Below, in pieces: positions 48,827 through 58,869 of a stretch of DNA of 64,000 nt. The position numbers and the translations under genes were made by a program. Where the stretch lies: positions 248,001-312,000 of the forward strand of contig NZ_JTDB02000002.1 of NCBI RefSeq assembly GCF_000785435.2, written 5' to 3'. This DNA is from Paraburkholderia sacchari (GTDB lineage Bacteria; Pseudomonadota; Gammaproteobacteria; Burkholderiales; Burkholderiaceae). Position 1 is the stretch's first letter; every line of letters starts with the position of its first letter. Under the pieces are notes generated by a model. The model saw only the letters and a list, made by a program, of their open reading frames with translations. It had not been told where the DNA came from and made no database searches.

Positions 48827-51475
48827 TTACGAACCGGTCTTGCGCGCCGCCGTTTTGCGTGCGGCGGTCTTTTTCGCGGGCGCGGTCTTGGTGGCAGCCG
48901 TCTTGCGCGCCGGCTTCGCGCTCGCTTCGGCGGCGGCGTTCTCGCCCGCCGCGTCGTTTGCGGCTTCGTCCGTCCCCGTTTTGGTAGCAGACTTCTTCGC
49001 GGCGGTTTTCGTGCTCGGCTCCTTCTTCTCGAACTCGAAGCCGATCTTGCCGTCAGGCTGCTTCACCAGAAACGCCTTGAAGTTGCGGCCCGTACGCGAG
49101 GACTTGAAGTTCGTCAGCAAGTCCGTGCGTCCTTCCGACAGCAGCTTCGCCATCTGCTCGCGCGCGATTTCCTGTTGCAGGATCACCTTGCCCGAGCGGA
49201 AGTCGCAGGTCTTCGGATTCGCGACCGAGTTTTCGCAGACGTAGCTCATGCCATGCTCGAACACGCGGGCCTTGCACTTCGGGCACGCGCCCACGGGCTC
49301 CTGTTGCGAGAAGTCAGGCGCTTCGCCATCCTCGCTGCCCGTATCCTGGCCGAAGTCGAACTCGAGCTTGAAGTTCTTGATCTCGTCGTCGAAAGAAAGC
49401 TTGAGGATTGCCGAGAACGGCCGGCCCATCTTGCTGCGGAAGCCCGAGAGCGGGCCGATGGTCTTGTTCTGCAGCAGCTCTTCCACTTCCGGGATTTCGA
49501 ACTGGCGGCCGCCCGGGATCTTCGAGATCGAAAATTCGCACTTCGTGCACGCAAAGCGGCGGTAATTTTCCTTAACCTGGCCGCCGCAGTTGGGGCACGG
49601 CGTTTCCAGCGTCGCGTAGTCGCCGGGAATGGTGTCGGAGTCGTACTCTTTCGCGCGCTTCACGATGGTCTGCGTCATGCGGGCGATTTCCTGCATGAAC
49701 GCGTCGCGCGGAAGCTTGCCGCGCTCCATTTGCGAGAGCTTGTATTCCCACTCGCCGGTCAATTCCGGCGCGGTGAGTTCCTTCACGTCGAGGCCGCGCA
49801 ACAGCGTCATGAGCTGGAACGCCTTGGCAGTCGGAATCAGCTCGCGGCCTTCGCGCACGAGGTACTTTTCGCCGAGCAGGCCTTCGATGATCGCCGCGCG
49901 CGTGGCCGGCGTGCCGAGGCCCTTGGCGGCCATCGCCTCGCGCAGTTCTTCATCGTCCACGAGCTTGCCCGCGCCTTCCATGGCCGAGAGCAGCGTTGCT
50001 TCGTTGTAGCGTGCGGGCGGCTTGGTCACGAGCTGATGCGCTGCGATTTTTTCGGTCTTGACCTTTTCGTCCTTTTGCACCGGCACGAGGTTGGCGTCGT
50101 CGCCGCCCGTGTCGCGGCCGTAGACCTGCAGCCAGCCCGGCTCGATCAGCACCTTGCCCTCGGTCTTGAAGTGATGGCCGGCCACTTCGGTGATACGCGT
50201 GGTCACGCGGTATTCCGCAGCCGGGAAGAACACGGCGAGGAAGCGCTTCACCACGAGGTCGTAGAGCTTCTGCTCGGGTTCCGAAAGCGATTTCGGCGCC
50301 TGCAGCGTGGGGATGATGGCGAAGTGGTCGCTGATCTTCGAGTTATCGAAGATGCGCTTGTTCGGCTTCACCCAGCCCTTGTCGAGCACCTGCTTGGCGT
50401 GCGGCAGGTAGTTGTTGCTCTCCTTGAGCATCTCGAGCGTCTCTTTCACGGTGCCCATGTAATCCTCGGGCAGCGCGCGCGAATCGGTACGCGGGTAGGT
50501 GAGCACCTTGTGCTTTTCGTACAGCGCCTGGGCGAGGCCGAGCGTGTTCTTGGCCGAAAAGCCGAAGCGGCCGTTGGCTTCGCGCTGCAGGCTCGTCAGG
50601 TCGAAGAGCGCAGGCGAAAGCTGGGTGGACGGCTTCGACTCCTCGGTGACCGTGCCTTCGCGGCCATGGCAGGCGGCTACGATGGTTTCGGCGGCCGGCA
50701 GGCTCCAGAGGCGCGAGTCGCGCTTTTCCGGGTCGAGCTCGTCTTTCTTGAATTTCGGGTCGTACCAGCGGCCTTCGTAGAAGCCGGCCGCGCAGACGAA
50801 TTCCGCACGCACTTCCCAGTAGTCGCGCGGCACGAAACGGCGGATCTTCTCCTCACGTTCGACGACGATCGACAAAGTTGGCGTCTGAACGCGGCCAACC
50901 GTGGTCAGGAAGAAGCCGCCGCCCTTGCTGTTGAAGGCGGTCATCGCGCGCGTGCCGTTGATGCCCACGAGCCAGTCGGCTTCCGAGCGGCAGCGGGCTG
51001 CGTCGGCGAGCGGCTGCATGTCGTCGTCGCTGCGCAGGTTCGCGAAGCCGTCGCGGATCGCCTGCGGCGTCATCGATTGGAGCCACAGGCGCTGGACCGG
51101 CTGTTTCGCCTTCGCGTGCTGCGCGATCAGGCGGAAAATCAGCTCGCCTTCACGCCCCGCGTCGCATGCGTTGATCAGACGGTCGACATCCTTGCGCTTC
51201 ATCAGCTTGTTGAGCACTTTGAGCCGCGACTCGCTCTTGGCGATCGGGTTCAGGTCGAAATGCGGCGGGATGACGGGCAGATGCGCGAAGCTCCATTTGC
51301 CTCGCTTGACTTCGTACTCTTCGGGCGCGGCGATTTCCAGCAGGTGGCCAACCGCCGAGGAAAGCACGTACTCGTCGCTTTCGAAGTACTCGTCATGCTT
51401 GGTAAATCCGCCCAAAGCGCGCGCGATATCGTTCGCGACAGATGGCTTCTCGGCGATGATCAGGGCTTTGGACAT
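48827..51475 (-). CDS. topB: DNA topoisomerase III
   Basis: Encodes 882 residues. The Toprim domain begins KALIIAEKPSVANDIARALG and has DAGREGELIFR. The catalytic Tyr 327 is in LTYPRTDSR. Two or three Cys-containing zinc-finger-like modules follow (CPNCGG...CTKCEF and CPKCK...CEN), absent from the E. coli enzyme. The last about 65 residues are a Lys/Ala/Thr-rich repeat tail like histone H1. Type IA topoisomerases decatenate and relax single-stranded regions. It is transcribed away from the thioredoxin-like and dprA genes on the same strand. Confidence 0.95.
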   Translation of the reverse strand: MSKALIIAEKPSVANDIARALGGFTKHDEYFESDEYVLSSAVGHLLEIAAPEEYEVKRGKWSFAHLPVIPPHFDLNPIAKSESRLKVLNKLMKRKDVDRLINACDAGREGELIFRLIAQHAKAKQPVQRLWLQSMTPQAIRDGFANLRSDDDMQPLADAARCRSEADWLVGINGTRAMTAFNSKGGGFFLTTVGRVQTPTLSIVVEREEKIRRFVPRDYWEVRAEFVCAAGFYEGRWYDPKFKKDELDPEKRDSRLWSLPAAETIVAACHGREGTVTEESKPSTQLSPALFDLTSLQREANGRFGFSAKNTLGLAQALYEKHKVLTYPRTDSRALPEDYMGTVKETLEMLKESNNYLPHAKQVLDKGWVKPNKRIFDNSKISDHFAIIPTLQAPKSLSEPEQKLYDLVVKRFLAVFFPAAEYRVTTRITEVAGHHFKTEGKVLIEPGWLQVYGRDTGGDDANLVPVQKDEKVKTEKIAAHQLVTKPPARYNEATLLSAMEGAGKLVDDEELREAMAAKGLGTPATRAAIIEGLLGEKYLVREGRELIPTAKAFQLMTLLRGLDVKELTAPELTGEWEYKLSQMERGKLPRDAFMQEIARMTQTIVKRAKEYDSDTIPGDYATLETPCPNCGGQVKENYRRFACTKCEFSISKIPGGRQFEIPEVEELLQNKTIGPLSGFRSKMGRPFSAILKLSFDDEIKNFKLEFDFGQDTGSEDGEAPDFSQQEPVGACPKCKARVFEHGMSYVCENSVANPKTCDFRSGKVILQQEIAREQMAKLLSEGRTDLLTNFKSSRTGRNFKAFLVKQPDGKIGFEFEKKEPSTKTAAKKSATKTGTDEAANDAAGENAAAEASAKPARKTAATKTAPAKKTAARKTAARKTGS

Positions 51476-51776
51476 GACTGGCTGTGTGTGGTTGATCCGG
51501 GCTTGGGATGTGATTCGCGCCCCGCGGCTATACGGTCTGAGTCTGCTGCGTGGCCGGCGCGGCGCGTTTCGCCTCTCGCTTAACGACCGCTTTATAGCAC
51601 ATGGCGCGCAGACGGCGATTTTCTTGTCATCGGAGCGAGGTTGCTTGCATGGGCCCCTCGGAGCGTCTCCGGGCGCCCATCATAAGGGCGCGGCGCGGTG
51701 GCGGGCAAGCACGGGGCCAGAACCTAAGCCGGACGGCGCCTGGCGGTCCCGGCGCTGGCGATTCGCGAGCCGTGCG
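51476..51776. other. Gap before topB, nothing convincing
   Basis: GC-rich, with no coding frame of family character and no strong hairpin. It should contain the topB promoter. Confidence 0.45.
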
Positions 51777-52154
51777 TCAGGCCTCGGCCAGCACGGGCCG
51801 CAGCTTCGGTGCGTCGGCGACGCCCGGCAGCGCTGTGAGATCGGCGAGCATGCGTTCGACCACGGCGGCGTGCGGCAGCACAGTGCCGAAAAATCGCGTG
51901 GCTTTGCCGTCCTCGATCAGGATGGTCGGGAAATTTTCCACGTCGAGATCATCGAAGCGGTCGGCGTGCGTTTCGATGTCGATCCAGGCAAAGCAGATCT
52001 CGGGATGGCCCTCGGCGATACGGTCGAAGGTGGCCCGGTAATCGCGACAGGTGCCACACCACTGCGCGCACAAACAGGCGACGAACAGCGTGTCGCGGTC
52101 GGCGATGCGCTCGGCGATCTGGTCGGCGTCGGTGTCGAGGTCAAGCGCGGGCAT
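51777..52154 (-). CDS. Thioredoxin-like protein
   Basis: Encodes 125 residues from ATG 52154, with AAGGAA six bases upstream. The active site is WCGTC (Cys 33 and 36); the cis-Pro segment FPTILIEDGKA follows near residue 80. No signal peptide is visible, so it is cytoplasmic. The CGTC variant differs from the usual CGPC and should shift redox potential. It lies 78 bp downstream of dprA on the same strand. Confidence 0.88.
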   Translation of the reverse strand: MPALDLDTDADQIAERIADRDTLFVACLCAQWCGTCRDYRATFDRIAEGHPEICFAWIDIETHADRFDDLDVENFPTILIEDGKATRFFGTVLPHAAVVERMLADLTALPGVADAPKLRPVLAEA

Positions 52155-52232
52155 GATCGTTCCTTGCGTTCTCTTATATATAGAGTGTGGACGTTGGGCG
52201 GGTATTTGGCGCGAATGTAACACGGCGGCGCG

Positions 52233-53495
52233 CTAGCAGTGGGACGCCCGCATAAACCGGCCGCCGGGCAGCGTGCTGATGTGCCCGGCCAGTTCGAGCC
52301 GCAGCAGCGTGGCTTGCAGCACCGCTTCGGACATGTCGGTGCGCTGCGCGAGGATTTCAAGCGTGGCGGGAGCGTGGCCTAGCGCGGCGAGCAGTGAGGA
52401 GGCCTCGGGCCCGAGCGTGGCGGCTCTCGCGTTCTTGGCGGCCCTGGCGGGCTTCGCTTCGGCTGGCGGGCTGGCTGGGGCGCGGTCTCGCGCGAGGCCA
52501 TCAAGCTGCGCTTCGAATTCCAGTGAAAGCGTAGCTGCGCATGTCGGAGTGTGCTTGCGTGATGCCCTGGCGGCACGTTGCGCACGCGGCGCCGGTTGCG
52601 TGAAGCGCAGCGCCTCGAGCACTTCCTCCGGCGTCTCGACCAGTTGTGCGCCTTCCTTGATCAGCCGATGACACCCGCGCGAAAGCGGCGCATGCACCGA
52701 GCCGGGCAGCGCGAACACATCGCGTCCCATTTCATTGGCGAGACGCGCCGTGATGAGCGAGCCCGAGCGCATGGCAGCTTCGACCACGATCACGCCCTCC
52801 ACGAGCGCGGCGATCACGCGGTTGCGCTGCGGAAAGTTCGCGGAGCGCGCGGGCGTGCCGAGCGGCCATTCGGTGACGATCGCGCCACGCTCGGCGATCT
52901 GTGCCGCAAGCGCGTGATGCGCGGCGGGATAGACGAGGTCGGCGCCTGTGCCCGTTACGGCGACGGTACCGCCCGGCTCGTCGAGCGCGCCCTCGTGCGC
53001 CGCGCCATCGACGCCGAGCGCGAGGCCCGAGACGACCGTTACGCCCGCTGCGGCGAGCGTGCGCGCGAAGCGCGCAGCATCTTCGAGCGCTTGTGGCGTG
53101 GCGCTGCGGCTGCCCACCACGGCCAGGCTGCGCGTATGCAGCAGATCGAGCCGCCCTGTCACGTAGAGGAGCGGTGGCGGATCGGGCATCGTCAGGAGGC
53201 GGGGCGGATACGCGGGATCGGCCAGCGTGATGAGTGCATTGCGCGGTTGTGCGCACCACGCGGTCACCGCGGAGACTTGTTGCGCAAAGCCTGCTGCGGG
53301 CGGGGTCACCACAGCGCGGGCCGCTTCGCTGCCGGCAGCGGCCGCAAGCGCCTCAAACGGCTGCGCGAGCACGCGCTGAGGGAGCCCGAATGCGCCAAGC
53401 AGCGCACGCAGCGCGGCCGGCTTCAGGCCTCGTGCGTTCGCGAGGCGCAGCCAGGCATCGAGTTCGTCGGCCCCGAGCGGCAAAGTGGCGAGCAT
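52233..53495 (-). CDS. dprA: DNA-processing protein DprA
   Basis: Encodes 420 residues from ATG 53495; GGAGA seven bases upstream fixes it. The Rossmann-like DprA domain carries VVGSRSATPQ, VVSGLALGVDGAAHEGAL and the VVEAAMRSGSLITARLANEMGRDVFALPGS segment (about residues 110-290). A C-terminal winged-helix domain follows a basic linker. DprA protects incoming single-stranded DNA and loads RecA in natural transformation. It diverges from def-fmt, a common neighbourhood. Confidence 0.94.
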   Translation of the reverse strand: MLATLPLGADELDAWLRLANARGLKPAALRALLGAFGLPQRVLAQPFEALAAAAGSEAARAVVTPPAAGFAQQVSAVTAWCAQPRNALITLADPAYPPRLLTMPDPPPLLYVTGRLDLLHTRSLAVVGSRSATPQALEDAARFARTLAAAGVTVVSGLALGVDGAAHEGALDEPGGTVAVTGTGADLVYPAAHHALAAQIAERGAIVTEWPLGTPARSANFPQRNRVIAALVEGVIVVEAAMRSGSLITARLANEMGRDVFALPGSVHAPLSRGCHRLIKEGAQLVETPEEVLEALRFTQPAPRAQRAARASRKHTPTCAATLSLEFEAQLDGLARDRAPASPPAEAKPARAAKNARAATLGPEASSLLAALGHAPATLEILAQRTDMSEAVLQATLLRLELAGHISTLPGGRFMRASHC

Positions 53496-53747
53496 CGGCG
53501 ATTCTCCGTCGGCGGGCGAAGTCAAGCCCGCCGTGTTAAAATTTTCACTATCCGAAATTTTTTTGCGGCGCTGTGACGCATCGTCATGGCGTGCTGCTGG
53601 CATCGCGCTTTTTGCGCGCCGCCAGTTGCCCGCACATCGATCTGACCGTCTATCTTCTGTATTCCGCGAGGGGCGCACCAGTTGGCCGAATGGCCAGTTC
53701 GCGCGCGAGCGCGCGGCTCGCGGCGCCCAACCAGGAACTGTCAAACC

Positions 53748-54251
53748 ATGGCTCTACTGAACATTCTTCATTACCCGGACAAGCGCCTGCACAAGGTTGC
53801 CAAGCCCGTCGAGGTGGTCAACGACCGCATCCGCAAGCTCGTCGCCGACATGGCCGAAACCATGTACGCCGCACCCGGCGTGGGTCTTGCGGCCACTCAG
53901 GTCGACGTGCACGAGCGCGTCGTCGTGATCGACGTCTCCGAGACGCATGACGAGCTGCTCGTGTTCATCAACCCGGAAATCGTCTGGGCTAGCAATGAGC
54001 GGGAAGTGCACGAAGAGGGCTGCCTCTCTGTGCCGGGCATTTACGACGAAGTCGAGCGTGCCGAAAAGGTGCGCGTGCGGGCGCTCAACGAGAAGGGCGA
54101 GACGTGGGAGGTCGACTGTGAAGGCCTGCTCGCCGTGTGCATTCAGCACGAAATGGATCACCTGGTGGGCAAGGTGTTCGTCGAGTACCTCTCGTCGCTC
54201 AAGCAGACGCGCATCAGGAGCAAGATGAAGAAGCTCGAGCGCGCGATGTAA
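53748..54251 (+). CDS. def: Peptide deformylase
   Basis: Encodes 167 residues, normal length, from ATG 53748, with AGGA about ten bases upstream. The three motifs are present: GVGLAATQ (45-52), EGCLS (Cys 92) and HEMDH (His 134, Glu 135, His 138), which bind Fe2+ and catalyse removal of the N-formyl group from new proteins. fmt follows 54 bp downstream, the usual pair. Confidence 0.97.
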   Translation: MALLNILHYPDKRLHKVAKPVEVVNDRIRKLVADMAETMYAAPGVGLAATQVDVHERVVVIDVSETHDELLVFINPEIVWASNEREVHEEGCLSVPGIYDEVERAEKVRVRALNEKGETWEVDCEGLLAVCIQHEMDHLVGKVFVEYLSSLKQTRIRSKMKKLERAM

Positions 54252-54305
54252 GGTTCGCGCGCCGCACCGTTCTTTTCTTCATTTGCCGATTTTCTTCCAG
54301 CGCCC

Positions 54306-55310
54306 ATGAGCCATTCTCTTCGCGTGATTTTTGCCGGTACGCCGGAATTCGCCGCCGCCGCGCTCGCCGCGATCCACGAGGCGGGCTTCACCGTGCCGCT
54401 CGTGCTGACCCAGCCCGACCGGCCCGCCGGACGCGGAATGAAGCTCCAGGCGAGTCCGGTCAAACGCTACGCGCAGGAGCACGGGATCGCCGTGGCGCAG
54501 CCGCCTTCGCTGCGGCGCGCGGGCAAGTACCCCGAGGAAGCGGCCGAGGCGCTGGAACTGCTGCGGGCGACGCCGCACGACGTGATGGTGGTGGCTGCCT
54601 ATGGACTGTTGCTGCCGCAGGAAGTGCTCGATATTGCGCCGCGCGGCTGCATCAACATTCACGGGTCGATCTTGCCGCGCTGGCGCGGCGCCGCGCCGAT
54701 CCACCGCGCGATCGAGGCCGGCGACGCCGAGACCGGCATCACCCTCATGCAGATGGATGCGGGCCTCGACACCGGCCCGATGATCTCGGAAGTGCGCACG
54801 CCCATCGCATCCACGGACACGACCGCGACGCTGCACGACCGCCTCGCGAAGCTGGGCGCGGAGCTCGTGGTGGAGGGGCTGATGCGTCTCGAGCGCGACG
54901 GCGTCCTGCCTGCGGTCCCGCAGCCGTCCGAGGGCGTCACCTATGCCGAGAAAATCGGCAAGCAGGAGGCCGCGCTCGACTTCCGACGTTCCGCCGAGGT
55001 GCTGGCACGGCAGATTCGCGCGTTCGATCCGTTCCCGGGCGGCGCGGCCACGCTCGATGGGGCGCTGCTCAAGCTGTGGTCGGCTGAGCCGGCCGACGGC
55101 GTCAAAGTGCCCGCCGGAGCCGTGCCGGGCCAGATTCTCGAAGCCTCGCCCGCTGGCGTCGTGGTGGCGTGCGGCGAGGGTGCGCTGCGCGTGACGCAAC
55201 TGCAGAAACCGGGCGGCAAGCGCTTGCCCGCGCGCGAATTCCTCGCTGGCATGCCGCTCGCGGCTGGCCAGCGCTTCGCGCTGACTGACACCGACGCCGG
55301 GGCCGCGTAG
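54306..55310 (+). CDS. fmt: Methionyl-tRNA formyltransferase
   Basis: Encodes 334 residues. The N-terminal domain starts [16 protein letters not shown] and contains the active-site segment [17 protein letters not shown] and the [17 protein letters not shown] stretch; a C-terminal OB-fold-like domain binds tRNA. It transfers a formyl group from 10-formyl-tetrahydrofolate to initiator Met-tRNA. It forms a pair with def. Confidence 0.96.
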   Translation: MSHSLRVIFAGTPEFAAAALAAIHEAGFTVPLVLTQPDRPAGRGMKLQASPVKRYAQEHGIAVAQPPSLRRAGKYPEEAAEALELLRATPHDVMVVAAYGLLLPQEVLDIAPRGCINIHGSILPRWRGAAPIHRAIEAGDAETGITLMQMDAGLDTGPMISEVRTPIASTDTTATLHDRLAKLGAELVVEGLMRLERDGVLPAVPQPSEGVTYAEKIGKQEAALDFRRSAEVLARQIRAFDPFPGGAATLDGALLKLWSAEPADGVKVPAGAVPGQILEASPAGVVVACGEGALRVTQLQKPGGKRLPAREFLAGMPLAAGQRFALTDTDAGAA

Positions 55311-55436
55311 GCGCCCAGCCCGAACGCGCGGCGATACACGCGCCGCTGCGCGCGCTAGAATTTAAAAGCTTCGTCGAGACGGCTTCACAGGACGGCTCGA
55401 ACCCTTTTTTCGAGTCGTTTTTGCAGGAAAAACGTC

Positions 55437-56081
55437 ATGTTTGGCATTACTCATTTTGGCTTCTTCCTTGTCGCCGTTTTTCTCCTGAACGTCACGCCGG
55501 GTCCCGATACGGCCTACATCGTCGGGCGCAGCGTCGCGCAAGGCCGCAGCGCTGGGCTCGTGTCGGCGCTGGGCATTTCCGCGGGCTGCTGCGTGCATGC
55601 GCTGGCCTGCGCGTTCGGGCTGACCGCGCTGCTCGCGGCCTCGGCCACGGCGTTCACGGTCATCAAGCTCGTGGGCGCGTGCTACCTCGTGTACCTCGGC
55701 GTACGCCTGATCTTCGCGAAGCAAAGCGCGCCGGCGAGCGCCACGGAATCCGCCCCGCGCGCCGCTGCGCCGCGTCCGCTGCGGCAGCTCTTCCTCTCGG
55801 GCTTCTGGACCAATGTGCTCAACCCGAAAGTCGTGCTGTTCTTCGTGTCGTTTTTCCCGCAGTTCGTGAGCGTGACGAGCCCGCACAAGGTGCTCGCGTT
55901 CCTCGCGCTCGGCGTCGTGTTCGTCGTCATGAGCACGATCTGGAACAGCTTCGTCGCCTGGATCGCAGGCAGCGTAACGCAACGCTTCTCCGGCAAGCCC
56001 GGCATCAAAAAGTGGCTCGACCGCACGGTGGGCTCGGCGTTCGTCGGGCTTGGCCTGAGGCTCGCCACGGCCACGCGCTGA
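55437..56081 (+). CDS. LysE-family translocator
   Basis: Encodes 214 residues with about six membrane helices. The family signature LNVTPGPDTAYIVGRSVAQGRSAG (about residues 17-40) and the FWTNVLNPKVVLFFVSFFPQF landmark are clear. It exports an amino acid or related compound; the substrate is unknown. It sits between fmt and htpX. A Ser/Ala-rich loop of about 15 residues lies before the fourth helix. It is distinct from the family member at 16.2 kb. Confidence 0.91.
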   Translation: MFGITHFGFFLVAVFLLNVTPGPDTAYIVGRSVAQGRSAGLVSALGISAGCCVHALACAFGLTALLAASATAFTVIKLVGACYLVYLGVRLIFAKQSAPASATESAPRAAAPRPLRQLFLSGFWTNVLNPKVVLFFVSFFPQFVSVTSPHKVLAFLALGVVFVVMSTIWNSFVAWIAGSVTQRFSGKPGIKKWLDRTVGSAFVGLGLRLATATR

Positions 56082-56205
56082 GATTGAATTTTTCCGAACC
56101 GCCCATATCTAACAAATCGCTTACAATGCGCTCGCCAGCCGCTACTGGTGGGCGTCTAACGATTGATTCCCGAATTGATTCCCCTTGGGTGAAGGAGCAC
56201 AGCAC

Positions 56206-57063
56206 ATGTTCAACTGGGTCAAGACCGCGATGTTGATGGCCGCGATTACGGCCCTTTTCATCGTGATTGGCGGAATGATGGGCGGGCAGCGCGGCATGAT
56301 GCTCGCGCTCATGTTCGCGCTCGCCATGAACTTCTTCTCGTACTGGTTCTCGGACAAGATGGTCCTGCGCATGTACAACGCGCAGGAAGTGGACGAGACC
56401 ACGGCGCCGCAGTTCTATCGCATGGTTCGCGAACTGGCCACGCGTGCCAACATTCCGATGCCGCGCGTCTACCTGATCAACGAAGACGCGCCCAACGCGT
56501 TCGCCACGGGCCGCAATCCCGAGCACGCGGCGGTGGCCGCCACCACTGGCATCCTGCGCGTGCTCTCCGAGCGCGAGATGCGCGGCGTGATGGCCCACGA
56601 GCTCGCGCACGTGAAGCACCGCGACATCCTCATTTCGACGATCACGGCCACCATGGCCGGCGCGATCTCGGCACTCGCCAATTTCGCGATGATCTTCGGC
56701 GGCCGCGACGAGAACGGCCGACCCGCGAACCCCATCGCCAGCATTGCGGTTGCGCTGCTCGCGCCGATTGCGGGCGCGCTCATCCAGATGGCGATCTCGC
56801 GGGCGCGCGAGTTCGAGGCCGATCGTGGCGGCGCGCAGATTTCGGGCGATCCGCAGGCGCTTGCTTCGGCGCTCGACAAGATCCATCGCTACGCGCAGGG
56901 CATTCCGTTCCCGGCGGCCGAGCAGCATCCGTCCACGGCGCAGATGATGATCATGAATCCGCTTTCGGGCGGCGCCGTGGCGAATCTGTTCTCGACTCAC
57001 CCCGCCACCGAGGAGCGCATCGCGCGTCTCATGGAGATGGCGCGCACGGGCCGCTTCGACTAA
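56206..57063 (+). CDS. htpX: Zinc metalloprotease HtpX
   Basis: Encodes 285 residues; AAGGAG precedes ATG 56206. Two N-terminal membrane helices are followed by the zinc motif HELAH (His 131, Glu 132, His 135), two further helices and a third metal ligand in REFEADRGG. HtpX is an inner-membrane protease that degrades damaged membrane proteins with FtsH. It is a stand-alone gene with a terminator after it. Confidence 0.95.
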   Translation: MFNWVKTAMLMAAITALFIVIGGMMGGQRGMMLALMFALAMNFFSYWFSDKMVLRMYNAQEVDETTAPQFYRMVRELATRANIPMPRVYLINEDAPNAFATGRNPEHAAVAATTGILRVLSEREMRGVMAHELAHVKHRDILISTITATMAGAISALANFAMIFGGRDENGRPANPIASIAVALLAPIAGALIQMAISRAREFEADRGGAQISGDPQALASALDKIHRYAQGIPFPAAEQHPSTAQMMIMNPLSGGAVANLFSTHPATEERIARLMEMARTGRFD

Positions 57064-57091
57064 AGCGGCGCGCGAACGGAGGGCAGAGAAA

Positions 57092-57128
57092 GGCAGACCC
57101 GGGGCAGCCCCCACGGTCTGCCTTTTTT
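57092..57128 (+). terminator. Intrinsic terminator after htpX
   Basis: GGCAGACC (57092-57099) pairs with GGTCTGCC (57115-57122) across a 15-nt loop, followed by TTTTTT. Confidence 0.85.
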
Positions 57129-57279
57129 ATTGGTCCGTGGCGGGCGCGCAGCAGCGCGGCGCCTTGCCGATTCGGCCCGGCGAGCGGCGTTGCGTCCGCG
57201 CCACGCTACAATGGCTCGCTTGTGGTTTGCTTTTTGCACGATTCGCCGCGCCCTGGCGCGGCCCGCTTCCGGTTTTTCC

Positions 57280-58869
57280 ATGACATCCAGCTCCTCCCGC
57301 CGCCCGTCCGGCTCATCGTCGTCTGTCCAGCCACGCGCCAGGCGTGCTGGGCGTCCTGCCGTGCAGGGCCGGGCCGAGCCGCGCAAGGCAGCCACGGCGA
57401 TCCATCTGGCTCCCGAATCGCTCGGCTTCGCGCTCGACACGGCGGCGCATATCGTAGGCGCGGTGCGCGCGGGCGCAGCTTTGCCGGCGGCGCTCACGAG
57501 CACGTTTGCCGCGCTTCCGCACGAGTTCGCGGCGGTGGCGCGCGGCGCCGTGCAGGACATCGCGTATCGCACGATGCGCCGCCTCGGCACCGTGGACTGG
57601 CTGATCAAGCAGCGCATGAGCAAGGCGCCGCCTCCGCCCGTGACGAACCTGCTCGCATGCGCGCTGGCGCTGCTCGTCGACGACGAGGCGCACGCCGCCT
57701 ACACGCCGTTTACCGTGGTCGATCAGGCCGTGCGCGCGATCGGCGCGCGCCGCGACATCGCCTTCGCGAAAGGCCTCGTGAACGCAGTGCTGCGCGGCTT
57801 CCTGCGTGAGCGCGAGAGCGCGCTGGCCGCCGCCCAGGCCGACGAAGTGGCGCGATGGAATTATCCGCAATGGTGGATCGATGCGATTCGCCAGGCGTGG
57901 CCCGACCGTTGGCAGGCGATTCTCGAAGCGGGCAACACGCAGGGGCCGCTCACGCTGCGCGTGAACGCGCGTCGCGCGAGCACGGCCGACTATCTGCAGC
58001 GTCTGGCCGATGAAAACATCGCCGCGGCGCAGATCGGCGAGCACGCCGTGCGCCTTGCCGCGCCGCTGCCGGTCGACCGCATTCCCGGCTTCATGGCCGG
58101 CGATGTTTCGGTGCAGGACGCCGGCGCGCAAATCGCCGCGCAAATCATGGGCGTGCGCAACGGCATGCGCGTGCTCGACGCGTGCGCGGCGCCCGGTGGC
58201 AAGAGCGGCCATCTGCTCGAACTCGCCGACATCGACTTGATCGCGCTGGAAAGCGATACCACGCGCGCGGCGCGCATCGGCGAAAACTTTGCGCGGCTTG
58301 GTTTTGCGGCTAATGAGACGAACGACCAGGTGAGCGACCAGGCAAACGACGAAGCCGATAACGATGCGCCACAAGCCGCCCGACGCGCGCGCGTCGTGAT
58401 CGGCGACGCGGGCGCGCCCGAGAGCTGGTTCGACAGTGCGCCGTTCGACCGCATTCTCGCGGACGTGCCGTGCTCGGCCTCGGGCATCGTGCGCCGCCAC
58501 CCCGACATTCGCTGGCTGCGCCGTCAAAGCGACATCGCCGCGCTGGCGCAGGAGCAGCGCCGCATCGTCGAGGCGCTGTGGGCCTTGCTCAAGCCCGGCG
58601 GCGAGCTGCTTTATGTGACGTGCTCGATCTTCCCCGAGGAAGGCGAGGCGCAGGCGAGCTGGTTTGAAAGCACCCACGCGGATGCGGTACGATTGGACGC
58701 GCCGGGGCAACTGCTGCCGGCGACCGACGGCGCGCCGGCCGGGGGGGCACAGAGTGGCGCAGCCAGCGTGGCGCGGCGCGATGCGCAAGTGCAGAACGAC
58801 GCCCGCCCCGTTCCCGATCGCACCGCGGATCACGACGGCTTCTTCTACGCGCGCTTCCAGAAACGGTGA
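57280..58869 (+). CDS. rsmB: 16S rRNA m5C967 methyltransferase RsmB
   Basis: Encodes 529 residues from ATG 57280. An ATG at 57211 is unlikely because TACAAT, a good -10 box, overlaps it. The N-terminal NusB-like RNA-binding domain (about residues 45-180) precedes the SAM-methyltransferase core with DACAAPGGKSGHLLEL and the two catalytic Cys in ADVPCSASG and VTCSIFPEEGE. It methylates C967 in the ribosome P-site region. It is about 100 residues longer than the E. coli enzyme because of a Ser/Arg-rich N-terminus, an acidic Asn/Asp/Gln insert (about residues 347-365) and a loop before the end. Confidence 0.94.
   Translation: MTSSSSRRPSGSSSSVQPRARRAGRPAVQGRAEPRKAATAIHLAPESLGFALDTAAHIVGAVRAGAALPAALTSTFAALPHEFAAVARGAVQDIAYRTMRRLGTVDWLIKQRMSKAPPPPVTNLLACALALLVDDEAHAAYTPFTVVDQAVRAIGARRDIAFAKGLVNAVLRGFLRERESALAAAQADEVARWNYPQWWIDAIRQAWPDRWQAILEAGNTQGPLTLRVNARRASTADYLQRLADENIAAAQIGEHAVRLAAPLPVDRIPGFMAGDVSVQDAGAQIAAQIMGVRNGMRVLDACAAPGGKSGHLLELADIDLIALESDTTRAARIGENFARLGFAANETNDQVSDQANDEADNDAPQAARRARVVIGDAGAPESWFDSAPFDRILADVPCSASGIVRRHPDIRWLRRQSDIAALAQEQRRIVEALWALLKPGGELLYVTCSIFPEEGEAQASWFESTHADAVRLDAPGQLLPATDGAPAGGAQSGAASVARRDAQVQNDARPVPDRTADHDGFFYARFQKR

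Noticed and set aside
57190..57212. Full sigma70 promoter with TTGCGT and TACAAT before rsmB
   Set aside because: The -10 is good, but the spacer is only 11 bp; I keep only the -10 as an argument against the ATG at 57211.
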